Origin: Beijerinckiaceae bacterium
GTDB lineage: Bacteria > Pseudomonadota > Alphaproteobacteria > Rhizobiales > Beijerinckiaceae
Direction: 5' to 3'
Assembly (NCBI GenBank): GCA_022702195.1
Contig: JAKONB010000508.1
Coordinates: forward strand, 1 to 11,148
DNA: 11,148 bases
In this document: positions 1-7,167 of the stretch, in pieces
How the letters are laid out: each line of letters begins with the position of its first letter
How positions within the stretch are numbered: position 1 is the stretch's first letter
Notes under the pieces: generated by a model
Databases searched by the model: none
Told to the model about the DNA's origin: nothing
What the model saw: only the letters and a program-made list of their open reading frames with translations
Made by a program: the position numbers and the translations under genes

Positions 1-1988
1 ATCTTGTCGGAAAGCGTGTTCGCCTGCCGCTGGTCAACCGGCTGATCCCCATCGTCGCCGACGCCTATTCCGATCCGGAAAAGGGCACCGGCGCGGTCAA
101 GATCACCCCGGCCCACGACTTCAACGATTTCGAGGTCGGGCGCCGCCACGGCTGCACGCCGATCAACATCCTGGATGCGGAAGCCCGCATCAGCCTCGAC
201 GGCAACACGGCTTTCCTGGCGGATGCCAGCCCTGAGCCCGAGGCCCTGGCCCTGCACGGGCTCGACCGGTTCGCGGCGCGCAAGCGCGTGGTCGCGCTGA
301 TGGAGGCGCGCGAGCGCCTGCGGCTGATCGAGCCCAACACCCATGCGGTGCCGCATGGCGACCGCTCCAACGTGGTGATCGAGCCCTATCTCACCGACCA
401 ATGGTACGTGAACGTGAAGCCCCTGGCCGAGCGCGCGCTTGCGGCGGTGCGCGACGGCCGGACGAAATTCGTCCCGGAAAATTACGAAAAGATCTTCTTC
501 CAGTGGCTGGAGAACATCGAGCCCTGGTGCATCTCGCGCCAGCTCTGGTGGGGCCACCAGATCCCGGTCTGGTACGACGAGACCGGCGGCGTCTTCGTGG
601 CCGCCACGGAGGACGAGGCGAAGGCCAAGGCGCAGGCCCAGCACGGCCGCGCCGTCACCCTGCGCCGGGACGAGGACGTCCTCGACACCTGGTTCTCCTC
701 CGCCCTGTGGCCGTTCTCGACGCTCGGCTGGCCCGACGCGACCCCGGAACTCGCGCGCCACTACCCGACCGACACCCTGGTGACCGGCAAGGACATCATC
801 TTCTTCTGGGTCGCCCGGATGATGATGCTCGGCCTCCACCTCACCGACCGGGTGCCGTTCTCCACCGTCTACCTGCACACCCTGGTGCGCGACGCGTCGG
901 GCGCCAAGATGTCGAAGTCGAAGGGCAACGTCGTCGATCCGCTGGGGCTGATCGACCAGTACGGCGCCGACGCGCTCCGCTTCACCCTGGCGGCGATGGC
1001 GGCGCAGGGGCGCGACATCAAGCTCGCGGTCAACCGGGTTGAGGGCTACCGCAACTTCGCCACCAAGCTCTGGAACGCCTCGCGCTTCGCCGAGATGAAC
1101 GGCTGCGTGCTGCGCGCCGATTACCGGCCGGAGGCCGCCACCGAGACCCTGAACCGCTGGGCGCTCGGCGAGGCGGCCCGCGCCGTGGCCGAGGTGAGCG
1201 CGGCGCTCGAGGCCTACCGCTTCAACGACGCGGCGGCGGCGGCCTACCGCTTCGTCTGGAACATTTTTTGTGACTGGTACCTGGAGCTGGCCAAGCCGGT
1301 GCTCCAGGGGGAGGGCGTCGAGGCGGCCGTCAAGGTCGAGACCCAGGCCACCGTGGCGTTCCTCATCGACCAGATCGCCAAGCTGCTGCACCCGTTCATG
1401 CCGTTCCTCACCGAGGAGCTGTGGGCGATCAAGGGCGAGGGCCTCGCCGATCGCGGCCTGCTCGCGCTGGCCCCCTGGCCGGATCTGGCGACCCTCAACG
1501 ATCCCGGATCCGAGGCCGAAATCGGCTGGCTGGTGGATCTCGTCTCGGAGATCCGCTCCGCCCGCTCGGAGACCAGCGTGCCGGCCGCCGCGCAGATCCC
1601 CCTCGTGGTGGTCGGCGCCGACGCGGCCCTGCGGGCACGCGCCACCCGCTGGACCGACACGCTGATCCGCCTCGCCCGCCTCTCCGAGATCCGCTTCGAG
1701 GCGGCCGCGCCGAAGAACTCGGTGCAGCTCCTGGTCCGCGGCTCGGTGGCGGCCCTGCCGCTGGAGGGCATCGTCGATCTCGGCGCCGAGGTCGCGCGCC
1801 TCAGGAAGGAGGCGGCCAAGGCCACCGGCGACATCGCCAAGATCGACGCCAAGCTCGGCAATGCCGACTTCATGGCCCGCGCGCCGGAGGAGATCGTCGA
1901 GGAGCAGCGCGAGCGCCGCGACGCCGAGGCGGCGCGCCTGGAGAAGATCACCGAGGCTTTGGGCCGCCTCACGGACCAGAACGGATGA
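1..1988 (+). CDS. valS: Valyl-tRNA synthetase, 3' part (5' end outside window)
   Basis: This class I synthetase joins valine to tRNA-Val in the cytoplasm (EC 6.1.1.9). The reading frame is already open at base 3 and gives 661 codons. Visible landmarks in order: a CP1 editing-domain stretch with GTGAVKITPAHD (about 87-122); the WCISRQLWWGHQIPVWY block (525-575); DVLDTWFSSALWPFSTLGWP (about 675-734); DIIFFWVARMM; the KMSKS ATP-binding loop (906-920); the helical anticodon-binding domain with FCDWYLELAKP; and a charged C-terminal coiled coil (about 1780-1975), the tRNA-binding arm typical of ValRS. The HIGH motif and roughly the first 250-300 residues lie upstream of the window. The stop TGA overlaps the next start codon as ATGA, so the downstream gene is probably translationally coupled. 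One oddity is a T6 run at 1264-1269 in an otherwise G/C-dominated gene. Identity is very secure. Confidence 0.98.
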   Translation, partial: LVGKRVRLPLVNRLIPIVADAYSDPEKGTGAVKITPAHDFNDFEVGRRHGCTPINILDAEARISLDGNTAFLADASPEPEALALHGLDRFAARKRVVALMEARERLRLIEPNTHAVPHGDRSNVVIEPYLTDQWYVNVKPLAERALAAVRDGRTKFVPENYEKIFFQWLENIEPWCISRQLWWGHQIPVWYDETGGVFVAATEDEAKAKAQAQHGRAVTLRRDEDVLDTWFSSALWPFSTLGWPDATPELARHYPTDTLVTGKDIIFFWVARMMMLGLHLTDRVPFSTVYLHTLVRDASGAKMSKSKGNVVDPLGLIDQYGADALRFTLAAMAAQGRDIKLAVNRVEGYRNFATKLWNASRFAEMNGCVLRADYRPEAATETLNRWALGEAARAVAEVSAALEAYRFNDAAAAAYRFVWNIFCDWYLELAKPVLQGEGVEAAVKVETQATVAFLIDQIAKLLHPFMPFLTEELWAIKGEGLADRGLLALAPWPDLATLNDPGSEAEIGWLVDLVSEIRSARSETSVPAAAQIPLVVVGADAALRARATRWTDTLIRLARLSEIRFEAAAPKNSVQLLVRGSVAALPLEGIVDLGAEVARLRKEAAKATGDIAKIDAKLGNADFMARAPEEIVEEQRERRDAEAARLEKITEALGRLTDQNG

Positions 1989-2710
1989 GGCGGCGCCGGC
2001 TCGGCCTCGGCCTGGCCGGCCTGTTCGCCCTTCTCCTGCTCGCATTGGTGCTCACCGCGAGCCCCGGCGACCCGGCGCTCTACCCGGCCGCCGAGGCCGA
2101 TGCGCCAACCATCGAACTCGTCAATCACGGGTGGCATTCGGGCCTCGTCCTGCCGCGCGCGGCCCTGATGGGGGAGGGCGCGGGGCCGGCCCTGCGCGGC
2201 ATCGCCACCCGGTTCGGCGCCTATCGGGGAATCGAGTTCGGCTGGGGCGAGGCCCGGTTCTACCGGGCGACCCCGACCCTGGCGGAATTCGACCTGCGCC
2301 TCGCCCTGGAGGCCCTGTTCACCCCCGGCGGGCGCGCGGCCGTGGTGCAGGTGGTGGGGCTGGAGCAGGACACCCGCGCGAGCTTTCCGCATTCGGACGT
2401 GGTCCCGGTGCGGGTCTCGGCCGCCGGCCTGGCGCGTCTGCTCGCCCGGCTGGAGGCAAGCTTCCGTCTCGTGGACGGCCAGCCGGTGGCGGGCGGCCCC
2501 GGCCTCTACGGGCCGAGCCTGTTCTACGAGGGCCAGGGGCGCTTCTCCTACGCCAATGTCTGCAACCATTGGGCGGCCCGCCTCCTGAACGCCGCCGGCC
2601 TGCCGATCACCCCGGTGCTCGACACCCATCCGGCCGGGCTGCTCCTCGATTTGCGCTGGCGCGCCGGGCTGGTGCCCTTACCCACGGGACCCAACCTGTC
2701 CAAACCGTAA
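1985..2710 (+). CDS. Membrane-anchored DUF2459 (TIGR02117-like) protein
   Basis: A 241-residue protein of unknown function. The start is the ATG overlapping the valS stop (ATGA, 1985-1988); it is followed by MRRRRLG and a hydrophobic segment (about residues 8-25), giving a positively charged cytoplasmic tip and an uncleaved anchor or signal peptide. The remainder is probably periplasmic. Motifs I associate with the DUF2459/TIGR02117 family are VNHGWHSGLVLP (46-57), EFGWGEARFY (84-93) and VCNHWAARLLNAAGLP (192-207). The conserved His, Cys, Asn and Trp resemble an enzyme site, but I know of no established activity. The family was named for members near urease genes; none are seen here, and the neighbour is valS. 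Expression is probably driven from the valS promoter. Family assignment is by motif memory only. Confidence 0.78.
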   Translation: MRRRRLGLGLAGLFALLLLALVLTASPGDPALYPAAEADAPTIELVNHGWHSGLVLPRAALMGEGAGPALRGIATRFGAYRGIEFGWGEARFYRATPTLAEFDLRLALEALFTPGGRAAVVQVVGLEQDTRASFPHSDVVPVRVSAAGLARLLARLEASFRLVDGQPVAGGPGLYGPSLFYEGQGRFSYANVCNHWAARLLNAAGLPITPVLDTHPAGLLLDLRWRAGLVPLPTGPNLSKP

Positions 2711-2799
2711 TCTTCGGGCCACGAACGGGTCAGGCGGCCGCCGCTAGAACCGGGATCACGGATCGCCCCACGGCGCTCCCCGACCTTCCGGAGACCCCG

Positions 2800-4341
2800 A
2801 TGACCGTTCAGCCGAACCGCCTGCGCCGCAATGCCCTCGCCTCCGTGGCCATGACCGCCCTCGTGGTCACGGGTGCGGCCGGCATCGGCCTCACCCAGCC
2901 GGCCGTGCCCGCCTACGCCCAGTCCCTCTCCAAGAACCCGATCGAGACCCCCGACCACCCGCCGGGCTCCTTCGCCACCGTGGTCGACAAGGTGAAGCCC
3001 GGCGTCGTCGCCGTGAAGGTGAAGCTCGACGACAGCGCCGATTCGGATGACGAGGACGGCCCCGGCCAGGGTCAGGGCCAGCAGGTGCCGCCGCAGCTGC
3101 GCGAATTCTTCAAGCGCTTCGGCCAGGGCGGTCCGGGTCAGGGCGGTCCGGGCCAGGGCCAGGGTTTCGGCAACCCGAAGCGCCAGGGCCAGCGCGGCGC
3201 CATGGGCTCGGGCTTCATCATCTCGGCCGACGGCTACGTGGTGACCAACAACCACGTGGTCGACCACGCCAAGTCGGTGCAGGTCACCCTCGACGACAAC
3301 CGCACCCTCGACGCCAAGGTCATCGGCAAGGATTCCAAGACCGATCTGGCCCTGCTCAAGATCACCGAGGGCGGCCCCTTCCCGTACGTCTCGCTCAGCA
3401 AGGCGGCGCCCCGCGTCGGCGACTGGGTGGTGGCCATCGGCAACCCGTTCGGCCTGGGCGGCACCGTCACCGCCGGCATCGTCTCGGCCCGGGGCCGCGA
3501 CATCGGCGCCGGCCCCTACGACGATTTCCTCCAGATCGACGCCCCCATCAACAAGGGCAATTCCGGCGGCCCGACCTTCAATGTCGGCGGCGAAGTGGTG
3601 GGCGTGAACACCGCCATCGCCTCCCCGTCGGGCGGCAGCGTCGGCCTCGCCTTCGCGATTCCCGCCGAGACCGTGCAGGCGGTGGTCGATCAGCTCCGCG
3701 CCGACGGCAAGGTGGCGCGCGGCTATCTCGGCGTCCAGGTCCAGCCGGTGACCAAGGACATCGCCGACGGCCTCGGCCTCGACAAGGCCAAGGGCGCCCT
3801 GGTGGATCACGCCGAGCCCGGCACCCCGGCGGCCAAGGCTGGCCTCAAATCCGGTGACGTGATCGAGACGGTCAACGGCACTGCGATCAACGACGCCAAG
3901 GAGCTGTCCCGCAAGATCGCCGGCCTCAAGCCGGGCGCCAAGGTCGAGCTCGCCTATCTGCGCGGCGGCAAGACCGACACCGCCACGGTGGAGCTCGGCG
4001 CCCTGCCCAACGACCCGAAATCCGCCAACAGCGACCGCGGCGCGTCGAGCAACGGTCAGCCGCGTCTCGGCCTCAGCCTCGCCCCGGCCTCCGAGGTCGG
4101 CGCCGGCGAGGAAGGCGTCGCGGTGATGGAGGTCGATCCCGACGGCCCGGCCGCCGCCAAGGGCATCGAGCAGGGCGACATCATCCTGGATGTCGCGGGC
4201 GCCAGCGTCTCGAAGCCCTCGGACATCGCCGAGCGGATCCGCTCCGCCGAGACCAGCGGCCGCAAGGCGATCCTGATGCGGGTCAAGAGCCAGAAGGGCG
4301 TCACGCGCTTCGTGGCGGTGGCCCTGAACAAGGCCGGCTGA
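2800..4341 (+). CDS. degP: Periplasmic Do/HtrA (DegP-like) serine protease
   Basis: A 513-residue envelope quality-control protease/chaperone of the trypsin-like S1C family that degrades or holds misfolded periplasmic proteins. ATG at 2800 is preceded by GGAG (2790-2793, 6-nt spacing). An N-terminal signal peptide has a hydrophobic core at about 12-32 and likely cleavage after AYA (residue 40). The catalytic triad is visible: His152 in TNNHVV, Asp182 in KTDLALLK and Ser255 in GNSGGP. PDZ1 lies at about 306-395 (GYLGVQVQPV...GLKSGDVI) and PDZ2 at about 420-510 (GIEQGDIILDVAG). Between the N-terminus and the catalytic domain sits an acidic DSADSDDEDG patch followed by a Gly/Gln-rich low-complexity linker (87-133), in the place of the regulatory LA loop. 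It is separated by 89 nt from the DUF2459 gene and ended by strong hairpins. Whether it is DegP, DegQ or a MucD-type orthologue cannot be settled from sequence alone. Confidence 0.95.
   Translation: MTVQPNRLRRNALASVAMTALVVTGAAGIGLTQPAVPAYAQSLSKNPIETPDHPPGSFATVVDKVKPGVVAVKVKLDDSADSDDEDGPGQGQGQQVPPQLREFFKRFGQGGPGQGGPGQGQGFGNPKRQGQRGAMGSGFIISADGYVVTNNHVVDHAKSVQVTLDDNRTLDAKVIGKDSKTDLALLKITEGGPFPYVSLSKAAPRVGDWVVAIGNPFGLGGTVTAGIVSARGRDIGAGPYDDFLQIDAPINKGNSGGPTFNVGGEVVGVNTAIASPSGGSVGLAFAIPAETVQAVVDQLRADGKVARGYLGVQVQPVTKDIADGLGLDKAKGALVDHAEPGTPAAKAGLKSGDVIETVNGTAINDAKELSRKIAGLKPGAKVELAYLRGGKTDTATVELGALPNDPKSANSDRGASSNGQPRLGLSLAPASEVGAGEEGVAVMEVDPDGPAAAKGIEQGDIILDVAGASVSKPSDIAERIRSAETSGRKAILMRVKSQKGVTRFVAVALNKAG
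3121..3165 (+). repeat. 15-bp tandem repeat in the HtrA linker
   Basis: Units ggccagggcggtccg (3121-3135) and ggtcagggcggtccg (3136-3150) differ at one base, and a degenerate third unit starts at 3151. They encode GQGGP repeats in the flexible linker before the protease domain. The length is a multiple of three, so copy-number change would alter linker length without a frameshift. Confidence 0.85.
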
Positions 4342-4357
4342 GCGCATCCTCCCCACA

Positions 4358-4383
4358 GCGGGAGCCGGTCCGCCGGCTCCCGC
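4358..4383 (+). terminator. GC-rich hairpin 1 after the HtrA gene
   Basis: A perfect 11-bp stem: gcgggagccgg (4358-4368) pairs with ccggctcccgc (4373-4383) around a 4-nt loop. It lies 17 nt after the stop codon. What follows is pyrimidine-rich but not a U tract, so alone it is more likely an RNA 3'-end stabiliser or partial terminator than a classical intrinsic terminator. Confidence 0.7.
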
Positions 4384-4410
4384 CCCTTGCCTCTTCCTCC
4401 CCCGACTCGC

Positions 4411-4436
4411 GCCGGCTCCCGCGAGCCGGCTTTTTT
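4411..4436 (+). terminator. Intrinsic terminator of the HtrA gene
   Basis: The stem gccggctc (4411-4418) / gagccggc (4423-4430) has a 4-nt loop and is immediately followed by six T (4431-4436), the textbook rho-independent layout. Its left arm repeats 12 bases of hairpin 1's right arm (4372-4383 equals 4411-4422), so the two hairpins can exchange partners. Confidence 0.9.
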
Positions 4437-4550
4437 CGTGACACGAGGGCTCCGGCGGCGGCCCGAAACCACGAAGGCGGGGTGACGTGGGCGGTCCGAA
4501 GGGCCATGGTGCGCGCGCGAAACGTCCTCCCGAGCCCGAGCCTTCAGACC

Positions 4551-5846
4551 ATGAGCCTCATCGCCGATCGGAACGATGCCGATCTCGCGGTCCTGCACCG
4601 CCAAGCCCGCGACGCCTACGAGTCCTTCAAGGCCCGCGGCCTCAAGCTCGACATGACCCGCGGCAAGCCCTCGCCCGAGCAGCTCGACCTGGCCGCCGGC
4701 ATGCTGGGCCTGCAGGGGAATGCCGATTACGTCACCCAGGCGGGTGAGGATGCGCGCAATTACGGTGGCCAACAGGGCATCGCCGAGGCGCGGACCCTGC
4801 TCGCGCATCTGGTGGACGCCCCCGCCGACCAGATCGTGATCGGCGACAATTCGAGCCTGGCGCTGATGCACGACACCATCGTGTGGGCGCTGCTGAAGGG
4901 CGTGCCCGGCTCGGAGCGGCCGTGGTCGCGCGAGGCCGACATCGCCTTCCTGTGTCCGGTGCCGGGCTACGACCGCCACTTCGCCCTGTGCGAGGCCTAC
5001 GGCATCCGGATGATCCCGGTGCCGATGACCGGGCACGGCCCCGACATGGACGTGGTCGAGGCCGAGGCCGCCGACCCGGCGGTGAAGGGCATCTGGTGCG
5101 TGCCGAAATATGCGAACCCGTCCGGCGAGACCTATTCGGACGAGACCGTGCGGCGGCTGGCCGCGATGAAGACCGGCGCCCCCGATTTCCGGCTGTTCTG
5201 GGACAATGCCTATGCGGTCCACCACCTGACGCCGGAGCCCGTGGCGCTGCCCGACATCCTGGCGCTGACCGCCGAGGCCGGCCATCCCGACCGAGCCTTC
5301 ATCTTCGCCTCGACCTCGAAGATCACCTTGGCGGGGGCCGGGCTCGCGGTCTTCGCGGGCTCGCCCGAGAACGTGCGCTGGTACCTGGCCCGCGCCAGCA
5401 AGCGCACCATCGGCCCGGACAAGCTGAACCAGCTGCGCCACGTCCGCTTCCTGCGCGACGGCGCGGGTCTGGCCGCCCATATGGACGCGCACCGCGCGCT
5501 CCTGGCCCCGAAATTCGCCGCCGTGGAGGCCGCCCTCGACCGGACCCTCGCGGGCACCGGGGCCGCGCGCTGGACCCGGCCGCAGGGCGGCTACTTCATC
5601 ACCGTCGAGGCCCGCCCCGGCACCGCCACCGAGGTGGTGCGCCTCGCCCGCGAGGCCGGCATCGCCCTGACCCCGGCCGGCGCGACCTCGCCCCACGGGC
5701 GCGATCCGCAGGACAGCGTGCTGCGCCTCGCCCCCTCCTATCCGCGCCTGGACGAGGTGACCTCGGCGGCCGAGGGGATCGCGGCGTGCATCTTGCTTGC
5801 CGCCGTGGAGGCGGAGATGCGCGTGCGCGCGAACACGGATTCCTGA
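4551..5846 (+). CDS. PLP-dependent aminotransferase, Corynebacterium-type aspartate aminotransferase family (PF12897)
   Basis: A 431-residue fold-type I PLP enzyme, probably transferring the amino group between aspartate and 2-oxoglutarate. Throughout its length it resembles the subclass Ic aspartate aminotransferase of Corynebacterium glutamicum as I remember it: LKLDMTRGKPSPEQLD (31-46), NYGG (70-73), CPVPGYDRHF (135-144), YANPSGE (187-193), FWDNAYAVHHLT (216-227), the Schiff-base lysine Lys257 in STSKITLAGAG, and Arg392 in LRLAPSYP, which should bind the substrate carboxylate. I chose ATG 4551 because family members begin near here; in-frame GTG 4482 and ATG 4506 would add 23 or 15 residues with no recognisable homology. 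No start has a strong ribosome binding site. The gene follows the HtrA terminator, so it needs its own promoter, which I could not pick out. Annotation pipelines often label this family MocR-like or alanine-glyoxylate aminotransferase; there is no HTH domain here. The exact substrate is an inference. Confidence 0.88.
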   Translation: MSLIADRNDADLAVLHRQARDAYESFKARGLKLDMTRGKPSPEQLDLAAGMLGLQGNADYVTQAGEDARNYGGQQGIAEARTLLAHLVDAPADQIVIGDNSSLALMHDTIVWALLKGVPGSERPWSREADIAFLCPVPGYDRHFALCEAYGIRMIPVPMTGHGPDMDVVEAEAADPAVKGIWCVPKYANPSGETYSDETVRRLAAMKTGAPDFRLFWDNAYAVHHLTPEPVALPDILALTAEAGHPDRAFIFASTSKITLAGAGLAVFAGSPENVRWYLARASKRTIGPDKLNQLRHVRFLRDGAGLAAHMDAHRALLAPKFAAVEAALDRTLAGTGAARWTRPQGGYFITVEARPGTATEVVRLAREAGIALTPAGATSPHGRDPQDSVLRLAPSYPRLDEVTSAAEGIAACILLAAVEAEMRVRANTDS

Positions 5847-5909
5847 CGCGCGCCGTCGCATTCCGGAAACATCGCGCACCGATGGTGGGCGGCGAATCGG
5901 GAGGCGGGT

Positions 5910-6371
5910 ATGGCGGCATCATCCATGCGGCGGCCGGGCGGAATCGCCCTGTTGGCAACGCTTGCCCTGGCCGGGGCGGCCCCCGCCCAGGCCCGGTCCG
6001 ACTGGCCGTCGGGCACCTATGTCTTCGCCGATCTCTGCACGGCGGCGGAGAACGGGGTGCGGATGGGCCAGCGCATCACCCTGCGGCGCTCGCCGCTCGG
6101 CGACGCCCTCGTCTACGAGGCCGCCTCGCTGCCGGACCCGATCCGGACCGGGGACGTCGCCCTCGATCCGGTGACGAAGGCCCTGGATTTCCGACTCGAC
6201 ACGGAGGGGGGCGAGATGCGCTTCCACGGCACCATGGCGGTGGACGGGCTCACCGGCACCGTCTCGGACGAGGCCGGCACCCGTCCGGTCCACCTGCCGC
6301 GCATCCTGCGCCCGCATGCCCACGACATCTGCCCGGGCGAGACCACCGGCTCCATCGGCCCGGCCCGCTGA
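5910..6371 (+). CDS. Small exported protein of unknown function
   Basis: A 153-residue protein I do not recognise. ATG 5910 has a good ribosome binding site, GGGAGG at 5899-5904. A signal peptide is evident: a basic start (MRRPG), a hydrophobic core at about 11-24, and likely cleavage after AQA (residue 28). The mature part is about 125 residues, hydrophilic, with alternating patterns that suggest beta strands, and just two cysteines (43 and 141) that could form a disulfide linking the two ends of the mature protein. The neighbouring aminotransferase ends 63 nt upstream with no visible terminator, so co-transcription is possible. The start at Met6 is an alternative that would keep the signal peptide. 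Confidence 0.75.
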   Translation: MAASSMRRPGGIALLATLALAGAAPAQARSDWPSGTYVFADLCTAAENGVRMGQRITLRRSPLGDALVYEAASLPDPIRTGDVALDPVTKALDFRLDTEGGEMRFHGTMAVDGLTGTVSDEAGTRPVHLPRILRPHAHDICPGETTGSIGPAR

Positions 6372-6449
6372 GGCCGTGGGCCGGGGGGCGGCGTCGCGGT
6401 AGGACGCCCCGATATCCGGTCTCCCGTCGATCACCTTGGTCGTGACAGG

Positions 6450-6540
6450 CTCCCACGCCCGTTTGGGAGGGGCTGGGGTGAGGGGCGCGCCCCGTCCGGA
6501 TCGGCCCTGCACCTCACCCTGTCCGTCTCCTTCCGGGAGA
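6450..6540. repeat. Palindrome-rich intergenic element
   Basis: The spacer between two hypothetical genes carries nested inverted repeats: CTCCCA/TGGGAG (6450-6455, 6464-6469), GGGTGAGG/CCTCACCC (6476-6483, 6512-6519), a perfect 12-bp palindrome ggggcgcgcccc (6482-6493), and TCTCC/GGAGA (6526-6530, 6536-6540). The flanking pieces resemble degenerate copies of the CTCTCCC...GGGAGAG intergenic motif that I recall as common in alphaproteobacterial genomes. Upstream in the same spacer a weaker hairpin GGCGTC/GACGCC (6390-6395, 6403-6408) follows the previous stop codon. No U tract is present, so I call it a repeat and not a terminator. Copy number cannot be judged from one window. Confidence 0.5.
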
Positions 6541-6585
6541 GGGACCCGCGCCTGCCGCGAACCGGATGGATGAAGCGGAGACGGT

Positions 6586-6630
6586 ATGTCATCCTTGGCC
6601 ATGACATCCTCGGCTATGACACGTCTCGCT
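6586..6630 (+). repeat. Three 15-bp units each opening with ATG
   Basis: The first 45 bases of the gene read as three pentapeptide units, MSSLA, MTSSA and MTRLA. Units 1 and 2 (atgtcatccttggcc, atgacatcctcggct) match at 12 of 15 bases; unit 3 is more diverged. Each unit offers an in-frame ATG, so the start codon itself appears to have been duplicated. Confidence 0.7.
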
Positions 6631-7158
6631 GGCATCGGGACCCTCGCCGGCCTGCTCGTCCTCGGCGGCCCGGCCCGGGCGGCCGAGGCCTGCGACGCCC
6701 TCGCCGCGCGGGTGATTCGCGCCACCGGCGCGTCGCTCGCCGGACGGGCCGGCCCCGGGGCCGTGTTCCGGGCCGCCGATGCCGAGCGCATGAGCCTCGA
6801 TTGCCGTGCGCCGCGCCGCATGGTGTTCGGCTCCCTGGCGCGCGAACCGGACCGGACCTTCTTCACGCTGATCGGGCAGGCGGCCCAGGCGCTCACCGGC
6901 GCCCGGGCCGATGCGGTCGCGGTGCTGGCGCTCGACCTCCACCAGGATTCGCTGCTCGCGGACGCCCCGCGCCGGGGCACCGCCGGACGCGCCGCGCTGC
7001 GCTGCGAGACCGGGCCGCGCAACGACAGCCTGGCCGGCAACCTCACCGTCTGCGTGCTGGAGCATCGGCCCGAAAGGCTGATGCGGATGCCGAAACCGAA
7101 CGATCCGCCGGTCCTGCGCCGCCGCGCCGGCCTTTTCGCGCGCGGCGCGGCGGGTTAG
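6586..7158 (+). CDS. Exported or anchored protein of unknown function
   Basis: A 190-residue protein I do not recognise. ATG 6586 is favoured because GGAG (6577-6580) lies 5 nt upstream; in-frame ATGs at 6601 and 6616 are alternatives. A hydrophobic segment (about 15-30) ends in GGPARAAEAC, which reads as a signal peptide cleaved near residues 32-35. The mature protein has four cysteines (36, 73, 140, 156), enough for two disulfides in the periplasm, and an amphipathic middle with FFTLIGQAAQAL and AVAVLALDLHQDSLLA. The C-terminus is basic (LRRRAGLFARG). Its stop codon lies in a hairpin loop 9 nt before kdsA, suggesting that the two genes are transcribed and possibly translated together. No function is assigned. 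Confidence 0.75.
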   Translation: MSSLAMTSSAMTRLAGIGTLAGLLVLGGPARAAEACDALAARVIRATGASLAGRAGPGAVFRAADAERMSLDCRAPRRMVFGSLAREPDRTFFTLIGQAAQALTGARADAVAVLALDLHQDSLLADAPRRGTAGRAALRCETGPRNDSLAGNLTVCVLEHRPERLMRMPKPNDPPVLRRRAGLFARGAAG

Positions 7159-7166
7159 ACCGCCGC
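7147..7166 (+). promoter_or_regulatory. Hairpin at the hypothetical-gene/kdsA junction
   Basis: A perfect 7-bp stem gcggcgg (7147-7153) / ccgccgc (7160-7166) has loop gttaga, which contains the TAG stop (7156-7158) of the upstream gene; the kdsA ATG begins 2 nt after the stem. No clear Shine-Dalgarno sequence precedes kdsA. The layout fits translational coupling, in which a ribosome finishing the upstream gene opens the stem; that role is inferred. Confidence 0.55.
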
Positions 7167-7167
7167 C

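Noticed and set aside
2711..2799. Stress promoter before the HtrA gene
   Set aside because: A GAAC is present but no partner -10 element at acceptable spacing; I see no supported promoter here.
2548..4356. 602-codon minus-strand open frame opposite the HtrA gene
   Set aside because: Low-complexity His/Gly/Ala/Asp-rich translation caused by GC bias; no start signal or motif.
4056..5879. 607-codon open frame on the minus strand
   Set aside because: It is antisense to the HtrA 3' end and the aminotransferase, with composition typical of a high-GC shadow frame and no recognisable domain; the plus-strand genes carry clear catalytic motifs.
4883..6445. 520-codon plus-strand frame overlapping the aminotransferase
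   Set aside because: Arg/Pro/Gly-rich shadow of the real gene in another frame.
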